Part shown: in pieces, positions 1-7,840 of the stretch
Layout: every line of letters begins with the position of its first letter
How positions within the stretch are numbered: the stretch's first letter is position 1
DNA from: Spartinivicinus poritis
GTDB lineage: Bacteria > Pseudomonadota > Gammaproteobacteria > Pseudomonadales > Zooshikellaceae
Reading direction: 5' to 3'
Length of the DNA stretch: 64,000 bases
Assembly (NCBI RefSeq): GCF_028858535.1
Contig: NZ_JAPMOU010000027.1
Location: 1 to 64,000 of the forward strand
The notes under the pieces: generated by a model
What the model was told of the DNA's origin: nothing
The model's database searches: none
The model's input: the letters and a program-made list of their open reading frames with translations, nothing else
Position numbers and translations under genes: made by a program

Positions 1-17
1 CAATCATGGGTAATGGA

Positions 18-1775
18 TTAGCTGAGTTTGCAGATTAGGTACTCAGTTACACCTAAAAATGATTCGTTATGGGTATAATATTCCGGGAATGCTTTTATCA
101 TTGCCATATCTAGGTCAAGAGGATATGAGAAAAATACTCCTTCATATTCAAGTTTACTAATCATTTCATCGATCTCATACAATTCAATATGAGCATCACA
201 TAAATCTTGATAAGAAGTATTATCTGGAAAATTAAAAACTTTACCAACTTCCTGTAATTCATCTATTGCATACTTGATGCGATCCTGACCAGCATTTGCC
301 CTACATAAGTCTAAATCAACTAATGTTACATGCGGAATTTGTAGCTCTGTTAGCAAACGCCACATGTGATTAACGTGTCTGCCTCCAAGTTTTACAAAGG
401 CAACAAACGATGGATCTAAATCAAAACCAAGCAATTCAGCCAATTTTGGAATAACGATTTCTTCTGAATCTCCTTCTCCCAAAATAACTAGCTTGGAGAA
501 ATACAGTTCTGGATGAGCTAAAACTGCTTGGTTAATGTACTTATAATCCTCTTCAGATTTACTAGGCGGCAACAGTATTCTTTTAACTTTAGAACAACGG
601 CAATCAATAGTATTTACTTGACGAAAATGCCGGATTTGCTCAACCCTCTCCATACGGCGTACAACACTAGCTGAATGAGAAGTCACTATACCAGTAACCT
701 TAGATGTTTTTGTTTTAGCTTGTAAAATCTTCAGAATCCGGCCTAAATAATAAGGTGAAAGATGATTTTCTGGTTCTTCGAATGCAAATATCGTAAATAT
801 AGGAACTTCTCGATCAAGCTCATTAAAACCTTTTAATTGCCCTTTATGGTGTTCTTGTTCTATATCATAAAGTGCAATGGCAAGAGTAAAATATAGAAGT
901 GTTATTTGACCATCACTTAGCTCACTTATATCTCTGCTTCCTCCATTTTCTGATGGAGCAAGTTTAATAGATATTGATTTTAGAAGCTCTCCTAGCTTGG
1001 TTGATGTTGCTTCTAATTTTGGCTCTTGATAATGCCTTAATGTTTTATCATGAGTTTTGATCCAAATTTCTTTAATCAAACTAGTCGCCGACTTGATAGA
1101 CTCAAGGTTCTGAATTTGGTAACTTAGATTACTACTAATTTTTTCTATTTCCTGCTGATGCGAAGTAGATACACTTGTATAGTCATAAATAATTTTTGTC
1201 AAAGCTCTAACTTCATTTTTAAGTGTGGCTTTTGAATCTCTGAAAGCTGGTATATATCTCAACTTGATTTGCTTACGGTCATGAAGTAAAACTGGAATTT
1301 TGAAGTCCTTATCTTCTCCAAAACCAATATTTTCCGGAGTCATTATCCAATATATCTTAGATTGAACTTCATCTTCATACTCTGCCTCATCCCATTGAGC
1401 CTCTAAACGCATTCTTGCTTTCAGCTTTTTATCATCTTCTTTATCAGCATAGATCACAGAACTGAATACAGGGCATACTTCACGGGCCTGTTGAATACCT
1501 TCCTCCAGCTCAGGAAATGAAAAAATAACTTCTATATATAGTTCACGTCCATTTATACTTTTATAGTCTTCATTAGGTGCAAGAAAAAAATCATCTTGGG
1601 TGATCGTGCGATCTTCTCTAGTCAAACCAAACAAGCGTTTTAGAGCCATTATGATTGTTGTTTTACCAGAACCATTATTGCCAACAAAGCAAGTAAGATC
1701 AGACTCTAAAAGTATATTATTTTCTTCTTTTGAAAAACACCTAAAATTGCTAACTAGTATTTTATCAATATTCAT
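18..1775 (-). CDS. OLD-family ATP-dependent endonuclease (AAA ATPase plus TOPRIM)
   Basis: An ABC/SMC-type ATPase is followed by a TOPRIM nuclease, the OLD layout. The N-terminus reads as the family's DKILVSNFRCF start, then Walker A GNNGSGKT, an LSDGQ signature-like motif mid-protein, a Walker B-like FEEPENHLSP, and TOPRIM motifs near the end (LVILGEGDSEE, then VDLDLCR). OLD proteins are nucleases used in phage defence and DNA processing. The frame is open to an upstream ATG at 1856, but family alignment favours the ATG at 1775; neither has a good Shine-Dalgarno. The stop lies at 18-20, so downstream partners are outside the window. A UvrD-like helicase there would suggest a Gabija-type pair, but none can be seen. 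The protein ends shortly after the PLDLDMAMIKAFP motif, so the C-terminus may be shortened. Confidence 0.82.
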   Translation of the reverse strand: MNIDKILVSNFRCFSKEENNILLESDLTCFVGNNGSGKTTIIMALKRLFGLTREDRTITQDDFFLAPNEDYKSINGRELYIEVIFSFPELEEGIQQAREVCPVFSSVIYADKEDDKKLKARMRLEAQWDEAEYEDEVQSKIYWIMTPENIGFGEDKDFKIPVLLHDRKQIKLRYIPAFRDSKATLKNEVRALTKIIYDYTSVSTSHQQEIEKISSNLSYQIQNLESIKSATSLIKEIWIKTHDKTLRHYQEPKLEATSTKLGELLKSISIKLAPSENGGSRDISELSDGQITLLYFTLAIALYDIEQEHHKGQLKGFNELDREVPIFTIFAFEEPENHLSPYYLGRILKILQAKTKTSKVTGIVTSHSASVVRRMERVEQIRHFRQVNTIDCRCSKVKRILLPPSKSEEDYKYINQAVLAHPELYFSKLVILGEGDSEEIVIPKLAELLGFDLDPSFVAFVKLGGRHVNHMWRLLTELQIPHVTLVDLDLCRANAGQDRIKYAIDELQEVGKVFNFPDNTSYQDLCDAHIELYEIDEMISKLEYEGVFFSYPLDLDMAMIKAFPEYYTHNESFLGVTEYLICKLS

Positions 1776-1927
1776 TTTATAACCAAAAATCCCTGTTGAT
1801 ATGTAACTGTGATAATATTGTCCATTGTTTGCATCAATTACATTCAAGTCCTTCATTAAGTTCTATATTCGTGCTTAACGATCACTACTGATCAAACCCT
1901 TACATCTCTCTGGACTACAAAAAAAGA

Positions 1928-1943
1928 CTGTATATAAATACAG
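1928..1943. promoter_or_regulatory. LexA-box-like palindrome, also part of an 11-bp hairpin
   Basis: CTGTATATAAATACAG fits the gammaproteobacterial LexA (SOS) pattern CTGT-N8-ACAG. It lies about 85 bp before the longest start of the OLD nuclease and 153 bp before the preferred one. The symmetry extends outward as AAAAGACTGTA ... TACAGTCTTTT (1922-1949), so a bidirectional intrinsic terminator is the rival reading. I favour a LexA site because the core fits so well and because a second, similar site occurs at 19019-19034. Confidence 0.5.
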
Positions 1944-1949
1944 TCTTTT

Positions 1950-2586
1950 GATAAACATTCTGCCCAACAGTAGAAAAACCATTAGAAAAGCATGCTTATA
2001 CATATACTTTTCTAATTAAAATATTAATTGACTTACACTAAAAGTGAATATCACTTCATATGTTTTAACATCGTTTCACTTCATGAAAGCCCCCCCCTTT
2101 CCCCTAAACACCTTAGCTAACAAGCCATTGCAGATATTTAGTAACCCAAATAATTTTACGCAAACTTTTTATGACGCAAAAACCGCAGGTGGGGAGGATG
2201 AGTGCTTTTTCTCACTGTTTTAATTACGACTAAATTAAATTTCATTTATAACCAAATAGTTTCAAGGATGTTGAAGATTAATCAACTCCTATTGTTTAAA
2301 CACAGTCAATATCCCCATGGTTCGATCAATTACTATGGAATAGCCAATGCGTATCATTCATGTGTTGATATAGATTATTGAAAAAACGACGAGAGGTGTT
2401 ATTGGCATCAATAGAGAAACCAAGAACCAAAGACAGAAACTTAGCCCATGTTCAAGCAGCTGTAGCCTTACCAGTAAAGGTCCTTGGCAGAACTCAAAAA
2501 CACAAGGGAACAAACAAGCATTAAATAATGAAAGGTAGGACTATTTTCACTAAGGGAAGGATGGATCAAAGCTCGTTATTCTATCG
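1950..2586. other. Gap without an intact gene
   Basis: This stretch has no convincing gene. It includes a C-run near 2090-2105. A short open frame (about 2403-2525, plus strand) reads LASIEKPRTKDRN...KGTNKH before a stop; I do not recognise it. It lies just upstream of a group II intron-like tail and could be mobile-element debris. Confidence 0.4.
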
Positions 2587-2677
2587 GGTAAGTTAAATGA
2601 ACTGGCCTGTGCGGATCCGCATGCAGAATGATGTGGGGAGAGCTGGCTAGATACGAACTCTTACCCAATGAGGACTC
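2587..2677 (+). mobile_element. Group II intron-like 3' tail (degraded remnant)
   Basis: The segment reads as a chain of RNA-like parts. First comes a GAACTGGC lead-in, then a hairpin CTGTGCGGATCCGCATGCAG around 2607-2626, then a GATGTGGGGAG block. A second imperfect hairpin follows (AGAG ... CTCT) and ends in TACCCAATG. GGGTAAG at the left and CTTACCC at the right could also pair. From memory this order resembles the last domains (V-VI) of some bacterial group II introns. No intron-encoded reverse transcriptase is present, so it would be a dead remnant. It overlaps the last few codons of the oxygenase-like gene on the other strand. A plain terminator-like structure for the minus-strand operon is the alternative, although no U-run follows. 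Confidence 0.35.
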
Positions 2678-3335
2678 TATCAATAACTCTATCGCTTTCT
2701 TCTCTGCATTGATTTCCCATTTCGCTGCCAACAGACAATGTTCTCCTATGCAATCCTGCGTGGTTATTAATAAGTAGGTAGTCGCCCGCCTTTAGTTGGA
2801 AGTGATGCGCGGGAAAATAGTCAGCTGCTTGAGTGGCCAACTTTGTTAAGACAGAAGACTTAGGGAACATGGGTCGCATAATGTTTGTTGCAAAACGTAT
2901 TAAGGGTGCATTACGAAATGATGTAACCATAACTTTGCACCGCTGCCACCTGCCCGTACACTTTTTAATAAGCCAGGGTTCACAAATCAAGGCATTGTTG
3001 AACAAAGGGTTTCCACGTGCCACATGAACATATTGTGTTGATATAGGCAATGACCCTTCGCAGACGCACTGCAAGAGAATGAATTTTGGAGGGGTAAATA
3101 GGTTAGGGTAGTCGGTGTGAAATGGTGTTTCCGACTTAGGTTGTCCATATGAGATGTATTTAGGGCATGACCTGGATCTTAAGTCATTTTTCAATCGATC
3201 GATTATTTTTCCGTTCACTGGATCCTTTATTACATTTCCAATTCTTGTCGCAATATCTTGTATGCATATGTTGGAGTTAAAATGCACAGCCCCTTTTAAA
3301 ACCGCCTCGTTTTTGATTCTATATAAATTATTCAT
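2661..3335 (-). CDS. TauD/TfdA-like 2-oxoglutarate/Fe(II) oxygenase (RiPP-associated)
   Basis: This 224-aa protein shows the facial-triad pattern of Fe(II)/2-oxoglutarate oxygenases. His73-x-Asp75 sits in TPFHTDYPN. The distal His196 is in a LKAGDYLLINN-x4-LHRRT context, matching the family's GD-L-L-DN...LHGR ending. Such enzymes hydroxylate, desaturate or cyclise amino-acid side chains using O2 and 2-oxoglutarate. Its ATG lies 8 nt inside the end of the radical SAM gene, so the two are translationally coupled. The precursor-like peptide is two genes upstream. I infer that it oxidises that peptide, or a residue already altered by the radical SAM enzyme. The protein is rather short for TauD, and the exact family is uncertain. 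Confidence 0.65.
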   Translation of the reverse strand: MNNLYRIKNEAVLKGAVHFNSNICIQDIATRIGNVIKDPVNGKIIDRLKNDLRSRSCPKYISYGQPKSETPFHTDYPNLFTPPKFILLQCVCEGSLPISTQYVHVARGNPLFNNALICEPWLIKKCTGRWQRCKVMVTSFRNAPLIRFATNIMRPMFPKSSVLTKLATQAADYFPAHHFQLKAGDYLLINNHAGLHRRTLSVGSEMGNQCREESDRVIDRVLIG

Positions 3336-4554
3336 TCAACTCTGCGTCTAGCGGCAATCTTGGGTCGTACCCACAAGCCGGTTTTGTTTTTAAATTACTT
3401 TGATTAGCCATTGCATCTGGCCGACAATCAAAACAAGCGTACCTAAATTCACATTCAGAGCAACCCTCTATATTATCTTTTGATAACGAAGAAATCTTCT
3501 CATAAAGAGCCGTTTTAAGAATGCGATTTATGGAAGTATCTTTTATATTTCCATAATTGTAATTTCGCATCATTATGCATGGCGAGACATCTCCATTCGG
3601 CTTTATTGCAAAATGGTCCAAAAAACAATTATGACCCACTCCAGCGTTATTGAAATTTCGCTCGGTAAAACTGAAAATCTTTTTGTTCGAATTTTTGGAT
3701 TTTTTCATTTTCCACAATTTAATTACGCCTCTTCCAACTTGAGATGGAGCAATTACTTCATATCTTTTTATTCCAATGGAACGAAGCCATTCAATACACT
3801 CTTTTTTGTATGCTGGCGCACTCAGATCAACATACATTCCCACAAAAACATCAACTCCACCTGTTCTCATCATTTCTATAGCGTTCATTGTACGCGCAAA
3901 TGATCCAGTGACCCCAGTCATTTCATCGTGCTGCTTAGCGTTTATTCCGTATATAGCTGTACCAATTTCTACATCATAAGCTTCGACAAAAGAACGGAGG
4001 GCTTGCATGCGAGAAGGAATAGAAAAGTTACTAAACATTCTTAACTTAATTTTTGGGTTCGTTTCGCGAACAAGCTTCGCTAAAGTTTCAGCCAAATCTA
4101 AACGTATTGTTGGCTCTCCACCAATAAAGGTTAAAACATTGACGCCATAGCTCAACACCTCCTCAACCACGCTTATCCATTCGCTAGTGGAAAGCTCATT
4201 AGTTCGGTTCACTGTTGGCCCGGATTCAGCGTAGCAATGAGAACAAGTTAGGTTGCAAGATTTTGTCAACTCTAACCAGACATGATGAACCTTGCTATTA
4301 GGGGCTCGATTGGTTGCTAATGGTAATTCTAAGTTTTTAGCAACAGGCCTTCCTGGCTCTATCCAACCACGCCTCCTCATAAGTACCAAGGACTTTAGAT
4401 TGTCAGCTCCAGCTCTAGGAGAGTGGCCGCGCGCAAGCTGCCGTAGTAATTGCAGTTCGCGCTCATCTATTGGCCAGCATCTCATTCGGGTTAAATCGTA
4501 ACATGCTGCGCGGCTTGCACCTTGCAAAATATAGATTTGCTTTGCTACTTTCAT
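3328..4554 (-). CDS. Radical SAM/SPASM peptide-modifying enzyme
   Basis: This protein of about 408 aa carries the radical SAM motif CNLTCSHC (Cys100, Cys104, Cys107 from the chosen start) after an N-terminal stretch of roughly 90 residues. That stretch may be a peptide-recognition region. The C-terminal SPASM-like part is rich in Cys: NCFLDHF, VSPCIMM, GCSECEFRYACFDC and PACGYDP, enough to bind auxiliary Fe-S clusters. Enzymes of this architecture make C-C, thioether or epimerised links in RiPP precursors. The ATG at 4554 lies 8 nt after the precursor stop. A longer frame starting at 4593 would run back into the precursor and is unlikely. The 5' part (about 4270-4530) looks richer in G+C than its surroundings, hinting at transfer. 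The product is unknown. Confidence 0.85.
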   Translation of the reverse strand: MKVAKQIYILQGASRAACYDLTRMRCWPIDERELQLLRQLARGHSPRAGADNLKSLVLMRRRGWIEPGRPVAKNLELPLATNRAPNSKVHHVWLELTKSCNLTCSHCYAESGPTVNRTNELSTSEWISVVEEVLSYGVNVLTFIGGEPTIRLDLAETLAKLVRETNPKIKLRMFSNFSIPSRMQALRSFVEAYDVEIGTAIYGINAKQHDEMTGVTGSFARTMNAIEMMRTGGVDVFVGMYVDLSAPAYKKECIEWLRSIGIKRYEVIAPSQVGRGVIKLWKMKKSKNSNKKIFSFTERNFNNAGVGHNCFLDHFAIKPNGDVSPCIMMRNYNYGNIKDTSINRILKTALYEKISSLSKDNIEGCSECEFRYACFDCRPDAMANQSNLKTKPACGYDPRLPLDAELNE

Positions 4555-4562
4555 TAACTGAC

Positions 4563-4787
4563 CTATTTCGGACAGGATCCACTGGGCTGGCAATCATCAG
4601 CCATTACTTTTTGAAAGGCACTTTCGTCATATCCCGTTGATGGCCAGATTGTCACTATCTGGACAACTGATCCTGCGGCTTGGGCATCTTGGATAATTTG
4701 GTAAAGCGCCTCATAATAGTTCGTATCGGATGCACCGCCAACCTTTATGGTCGTATCTACATTGGGGTTATTCGGTTTTTCAGTCAT
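4563..4787 (-). CDS. Putative RiPP precursor peptide (74 aa)
   Basis: This short acidic peptide is the first gene of a three-gene operon with a radical SAM/SPASM enzyme and an oxygenase. A strong AGGAG site lies 6-10 nt before the ATG. It looks like a leader (a Gly-Gly at 17-18, then a likely helix YYEALYQIIQDAQAAG) followed by a core region. The C-terminal third has residues typical of radical SAM modification: Trp48-Pro-Ser-Thr-Gly-Tyr53-Asp, Phe59, and two Cys (66 and 72) in DDCQPSGSCPK. There is no signal peptide and no obvious exporter nearby. I recognise no known precursor family. The role rests on gene position, size and composition. Confidence 0.7.
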   Translation of the reverse strand: MTEKPNNPNVDTTIKVGGASDTNYYEALYQIIQDAQAAGSVVQIVTIWPSTGYDESAFQKVMADDCQPSGSCPK

Positions 4788-4829
4788 CGTTATCTCCTGC
4801 GATTGAATGTTTATGTTGTTAATTTATAA

Positions 4830-4882
4830 CTAACGTCCAAATCAAGTGCGCGAAAGGCGACACTTGGATTTTTTTGTTAGGC
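4830..4882 (-). other. attC-like integron recombination site
   Basis: Read on the minus strand, the site begins with GCCTAAC (exact RYYYAAC) at 4882-4876 and ends with GTTAG at 4834-4830, followed by TTATAA. Between them ATCCAAGTG (4869-4861) pairs with CACTTGAT (4848-4841), leaving one extrahelical C. The outer boxes CTAAC/GTTAG are split from the inner ones by unpaired spacers, and the stem is capped by GCG/CGC. This is the folded layout of attC sites, and the extra base is on the side expected for this orientation. The cut point would lie about 46 nt before the RiPP precursor ATG. The last box is only a partial GTTRRRY match, and no integrase gene is in the window. Confidence 0.6.
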
Positions 4883-5135
4883 TTACAGTTTCAATTTTCT
4901 TGATGACTTTCAACCTATCAGACGACTTCATAAGTGCAAACCTTTCTTGTTCATTATAGATTTCTATGCTTTTCTTTTGGCTATTTCCTAGATGATTGAT
5001 CACAATACCAATAATTGTTGCTACGCAGGCTAGGCCAGCAATTATTGAACAAGATGTTTCAAACTATTCTCTAAACTCTATAACTTTATTATTTTCGACC
5101 TTATCAAATCTTTGTTCGATTTTAGCAATAAAAGT
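4842..5135 (-). pseudogene. Decayed cassette-like ORF with one membrane segment
   Basis: On the minus strand an AGGAGG (5145-5140) precedes a reading frame of about 97 codons that lacks a normal start codon (it begins TFIAKIEQRF) and has an in-frame TAG at 5066-5064. After the stop it continues with a hydrophobic stretch (IIAGLACVATIIGIVI) and a charged tail. The frame ends with TGA inside the attC-like site, which is usual for integron gene cassettes. The family is not recognised. A lost start plus a nonsense codon argue that it is dead. Confidence 0.5.
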
Positions 5136-5967
5136 ATAACCTCCTTTTATTGTTACATTCACTCAGTTATATATTCATTTTTTCTAAGGGAGAAATTTTA
5201 ATGAAACTTGGTATAGCACTGGAAAAATAGAAATTAAACTCATCAATTGTACTGATCAAGTTTTCTTTTGATTACTGATTAGAGAGTATACTGTGATCAT
5301 AAACAATATTATCCAATTTTTCATGGTTTGACTCATTATCTGTGATTATTCTAATCTTTTTAAGATTGTCTCTTTCTAAAAAAAAGACTATTTGAATGAA
5401 CATCACTCTGATGCAGCCTAACAATATTGTATAATAATACCTTAATGATCGATGCTTGTGGAGAGTGCAAAGCAAGAGATTAGAGTTCACATTACAGACT
5501 AAAAACTGAAAAATGCTTTTTTCTATTTTTAGGGTACATAAATATATTTTCTTTCAAAACACCATACATAAAACAACTAGAAGCTCTGGTGATATTTGTA
5601 AATAACTTACTTATTTTGACCTTAACCAAAAGGTTTCACTTTGTCCAAAACCAAGCTTTCAGTTATAATAATATAAAAAAACAATAATTACTTTCTTGAA
5701 AAAAATAAATCTTCTTCATGCTGCATACTCATTTATTTCCAAGCATACACTAGATACTAAATCAAAATTAGTACATAGCAAGACCAGAAAAATCAAATAT
5801 TATTATACAAAGTAAACTCAACCCGGACTCTACTTATTGTTTCTTTAAAGCTTTTATAAGGGTTAACTTAAAAATAAATTTTATACAAATTTTTTATGAC
5901 TACCTCTATGTAAGTATCGTGATCCTGCACTCATGGACAAGCATTTGTGGATAGGAGGACAATGCTG
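5136..5967. other. AT-rich gap without a supported gene
   Basis: About 830 bases of very AT-rich sequence between the cassette remnant and the phage-like gene. A 72-codon open frame on the minus strand (5272-5490) has no ribosome-binding site and no recognisable protein, and is treated as chance. I looked for a second attC site here and found none. Confidence 0.45.
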
Positions 5968-6918
5968 TCACAGCATTACATCAAGATGTACTTTGAATTG
6001 TTTCACCGTACCCGCTTGTTTTACTAGGCTAGACTTATTAGTAGGCCCAGCGGGCGTGTGACCATGACTGGAAAGGTCTAAAAACGCCTGCTCTACCACC
6101 GCCATAAACTCCGACAACAGTTGCAGTACATTGTCACTTTCATTACCCAGCCAGACTTTACCCCCGTCTTTGACCTGGGTGATTTGTTTCAGTTTGGCCA
6201 GGCTGTGTTTAATCCCGTTGATATGTTCCTGCATATCGTTACCTACAACAGTATGACTATCATTGCCTGTCGCTATCTTGAGATTATCAATTACGGCTAA
6301 TTCAGCGGTACCACCTGAGTGTAGTTTAAGGCTCCCCATCGACTCTATGGCCTTGGTTCCACCAATCGTTTCAGTGCTGTGCTCAACTACTGTCGTTTGA
6401 CTGGTTTGGGCTTTAATTTCCTGATGTAGCGTTTCCAGCTGATAACTTAAACTCTCATCCCTGATACTACTGTCTGAGGTTCGTTCCCAGGCGCCCTTGT
6501 GATTGCAGCGTTGGTAGCTTGATGGATTAGGCTGCCAACGTTGTTCTTTTTGCTCAAGGCTGGGCATTGATAAACCGTTAGGTAACAGTTGTTGTATGAA
6601 TGGCTTATTAGGCAGACCATATGCAAACCCGACCACCACCCAGGTGCCTACCTCTGGTATGCCATAAAAGCCTTGTTCCTGGCCCGCAATCGCCATGGGG
6701 ACTGTTAAACTGTGCAAGATGGGTAATTGTTTATCGGGTTTGCCTTGTGCGTTTAATACCTCAATATCCACCGCATAGTGAGGCCTAAACTCATCACAGA
6801 GACTCCCTTGTTCAGGTAAATCACTGATGGCTATCACACGACCAAAGCGTGGTAAATGATAATTACCGACTAATTCTGGAAAACAATTTAATACAATCCG
6901 CTTGATAGCTTCGACCAT
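5968..6918 (-). CDS. Phage baseplate assembly protein V-like (gpV/spike hub family)
   Basis: This 316-aa protein resembles baseplate/spike proteins of contractile tails. An N-terminal OB-fold-like region contains EVGTWVVVGFAYGLPNKPFI, the usual heart of gpV/gp45-type proteins. A long middle region follows (TIGGTKAIESMGSLKLHSGG, IDNLKIATGNDSHTVVGND), then a Ser-His-Gly-His-Thr-Pro-Ala-Gly-Pro tail typical of spike proteins. No tail sheath, tube or other baseplate genes are nearby, and an integrase fragment lies next to it. I take it as a leftover of a prophage or tailocin. Its frame is intact. Confidence 0.7.
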   Translation of the reverse strand: MVEAIKRIVLNCFPELVGNYHLPRFGRVIAISDLPEQGSLCDEFRPHYAVDIEVLNAQGKPDKQLPILHSLTVPMAIAGQEQGFYGIPEVGTWVVVGFAYGLPNKPFIQQLLPNGLSMPSLEQKEQRWQPNPSSYQRCNHKGAWERTSDSSIRDESLSYQLETLHQEIKAQTSQTTVVEHSTETIGGTKAIESMGSLKLHSGGTAELAVIDNLKIATGNDSHTVVGNDMQEHINGIKHSLAKLKQITQVKDGGKVWLGNESDNVLQLLSEFMAVVEQAFLDLSSHGHTPAGPTNKSSLVKQAGTVKQFKVHLDVML

Positions 6919-6960
6919 GTAATCACCATTTGGTTATTATTAATCTGGGTTTGTTTAATC

Positions 6961-7116
6961 CGGTATCCACTTTCTAATATAGCAAGAAATGAAAACCTAT
7001 TCTGGATAGCAAGCCAAATGGGGGACCAGAGCATTGAGATGATTAACAGGCATTATGGAATTCTTATTGACGAGACTGGGGATGATAAAAAACATCATCC
7101 AAACTATGAATGGTAA
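6961..7116 (+). pseudogene. C-terminal remnant of a phage-type tyrosine integrase
   Basis: Just upstream of the baseplate-like gene, on the opposite strand, a short frame reads RYPLSNIARNENLFWIASQMG and then DQSIEMINRHYGILIDE before its stop. This matches the end of phage tyrosine recombinases, where a conserved (F/I)-(I/V)-A-x-Q-M-G-H-S-S block precedes the catalytic Tyr (here in NRHYG). The usual His after the Gly is Asp here. No start codon or catalytic Arg region precedes it, so it is a fragment. Confidence 0.5.
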
Positions 7117-7163
7117 CCTTAACAAAGGTGACTATATTCAAGTAGAAATTAATAAAATATAAT

Positions 7164-7826
7164 TTATTTTAATTTAGTCATTTCTTCTTCAGACTCATGA
7201 AGAAAATCTTCTTCATTTTTTAAGTTATTTATCCAACCAAGGCCATTTTTTGCTTCTAGGGTATAAGACTCTATGCCAGGAGAAAAGTTGGCAGATACAT
7301 AACTGCCATCATCTGAGATAGTCATACTGAATCGATTGATTTGCCCTTTTTGTAAACCTTCAAAGCTCCCTGTTATACGCTTTATACCTTCAAACTCAGT
7401 AATCGAGTTAACTTTTCCTGTATATTTTTGTCCAGCATCAATAAATGAAATATGAAAGGTATGCCCTACTTCAAATTTATTTAATGCTTGCGTTTCAAAA
7501 CGAATGAAGCTTCGACCATCATGAAGTTGCCGGTCACTGAGATAATCAAACTCTTTTTTTACAGACTCTATTTCAGCAGGTTGAGTTAATACTGGAACAG
7601 CAGTGGTAGTTGCAATTGAGGTGGGTGCACTCTTTTTTGTATCACTAGCAGGCAGGTTTATTAAAACAGGGGGAGTAAACTCATTTTTTTTAACAGTAGC
7701 TGGAGGGGGCTCACTATTAGTATTGCTATTACGATCAGGAGTTTGAGTGATTGAGAGGCCTAAAAAGGCCCCTATCACTATCGCTATTGAAACAACTAGA
7801 ACTCCTGCCAGTTTTTCTTTACTCAT
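7164..7826 (-). CDS. Membrane-anchored protein resembling a metalloprotease propeptide
   Basis: Residues 7-27 form a single N-terminal membrane anchor, followed by a Pro/Ser/Thr-rich linker to about residue 85 and a folded domain of about 120 residues. That domain (GHTFHISFIDAGQKYTGKV, then a GSFEG turn and FSMTISDDGSYVSANFSPGIESYTLE) has the beta-rich pattern of propeptide-like domains that precede zinc metallopeptidases of the reprolysin or peptidyl-Asp type. Its start lies 14 nt after the stop of the secreted metalloprotease, so the two form an operon. I infer a chaperone or inhibitor role for that enzyme, with the domain encoded separately. The match is structural intuition, not a firm family call. 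Confidence 0.5.
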   Translation of the reverse strand: MSKEKLAGVLVVSIAIVIGAFLGLSITQTPDRNSNTNSEPPPATVKKNEFTPPVLINLPASDTKKSAPTSIATTTAVPVLTQPAEIESVKKEFDYLSDRQLHDGRSFIRFETQALNKFEVGHTFHISFIDAGQKYTGKVNSITEFEGIKRITGSFEGLQKGQINRFSMTISDDGSYVSANFSPGIESYTLEAKNGLGWINNLKNEEDFLHESEEEMTKLK

Positions 7827-7840
7827 TGAGCTATCAACCT

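Noticed and set aside
18-1856. Gabija defence pair (GajA/GajB) for the OLD-type gene
   Set aside because: Only the OLD-type gene is in the window. The helicase that would define Gabija is not visible, so no system name is given.
2587-2677. Second attC site closing a cassette around the RiPP operon
   Set aside because: The boxes RYYYAAC and GTTRRRY do not occur in the right order and spacing, so a complete cassette cannot be claimed.
5272-5490. 72-codon open frame on the minus strand
   Set aside because: No ribosome-binding site, AT-driven composition and no protein-like pattern.
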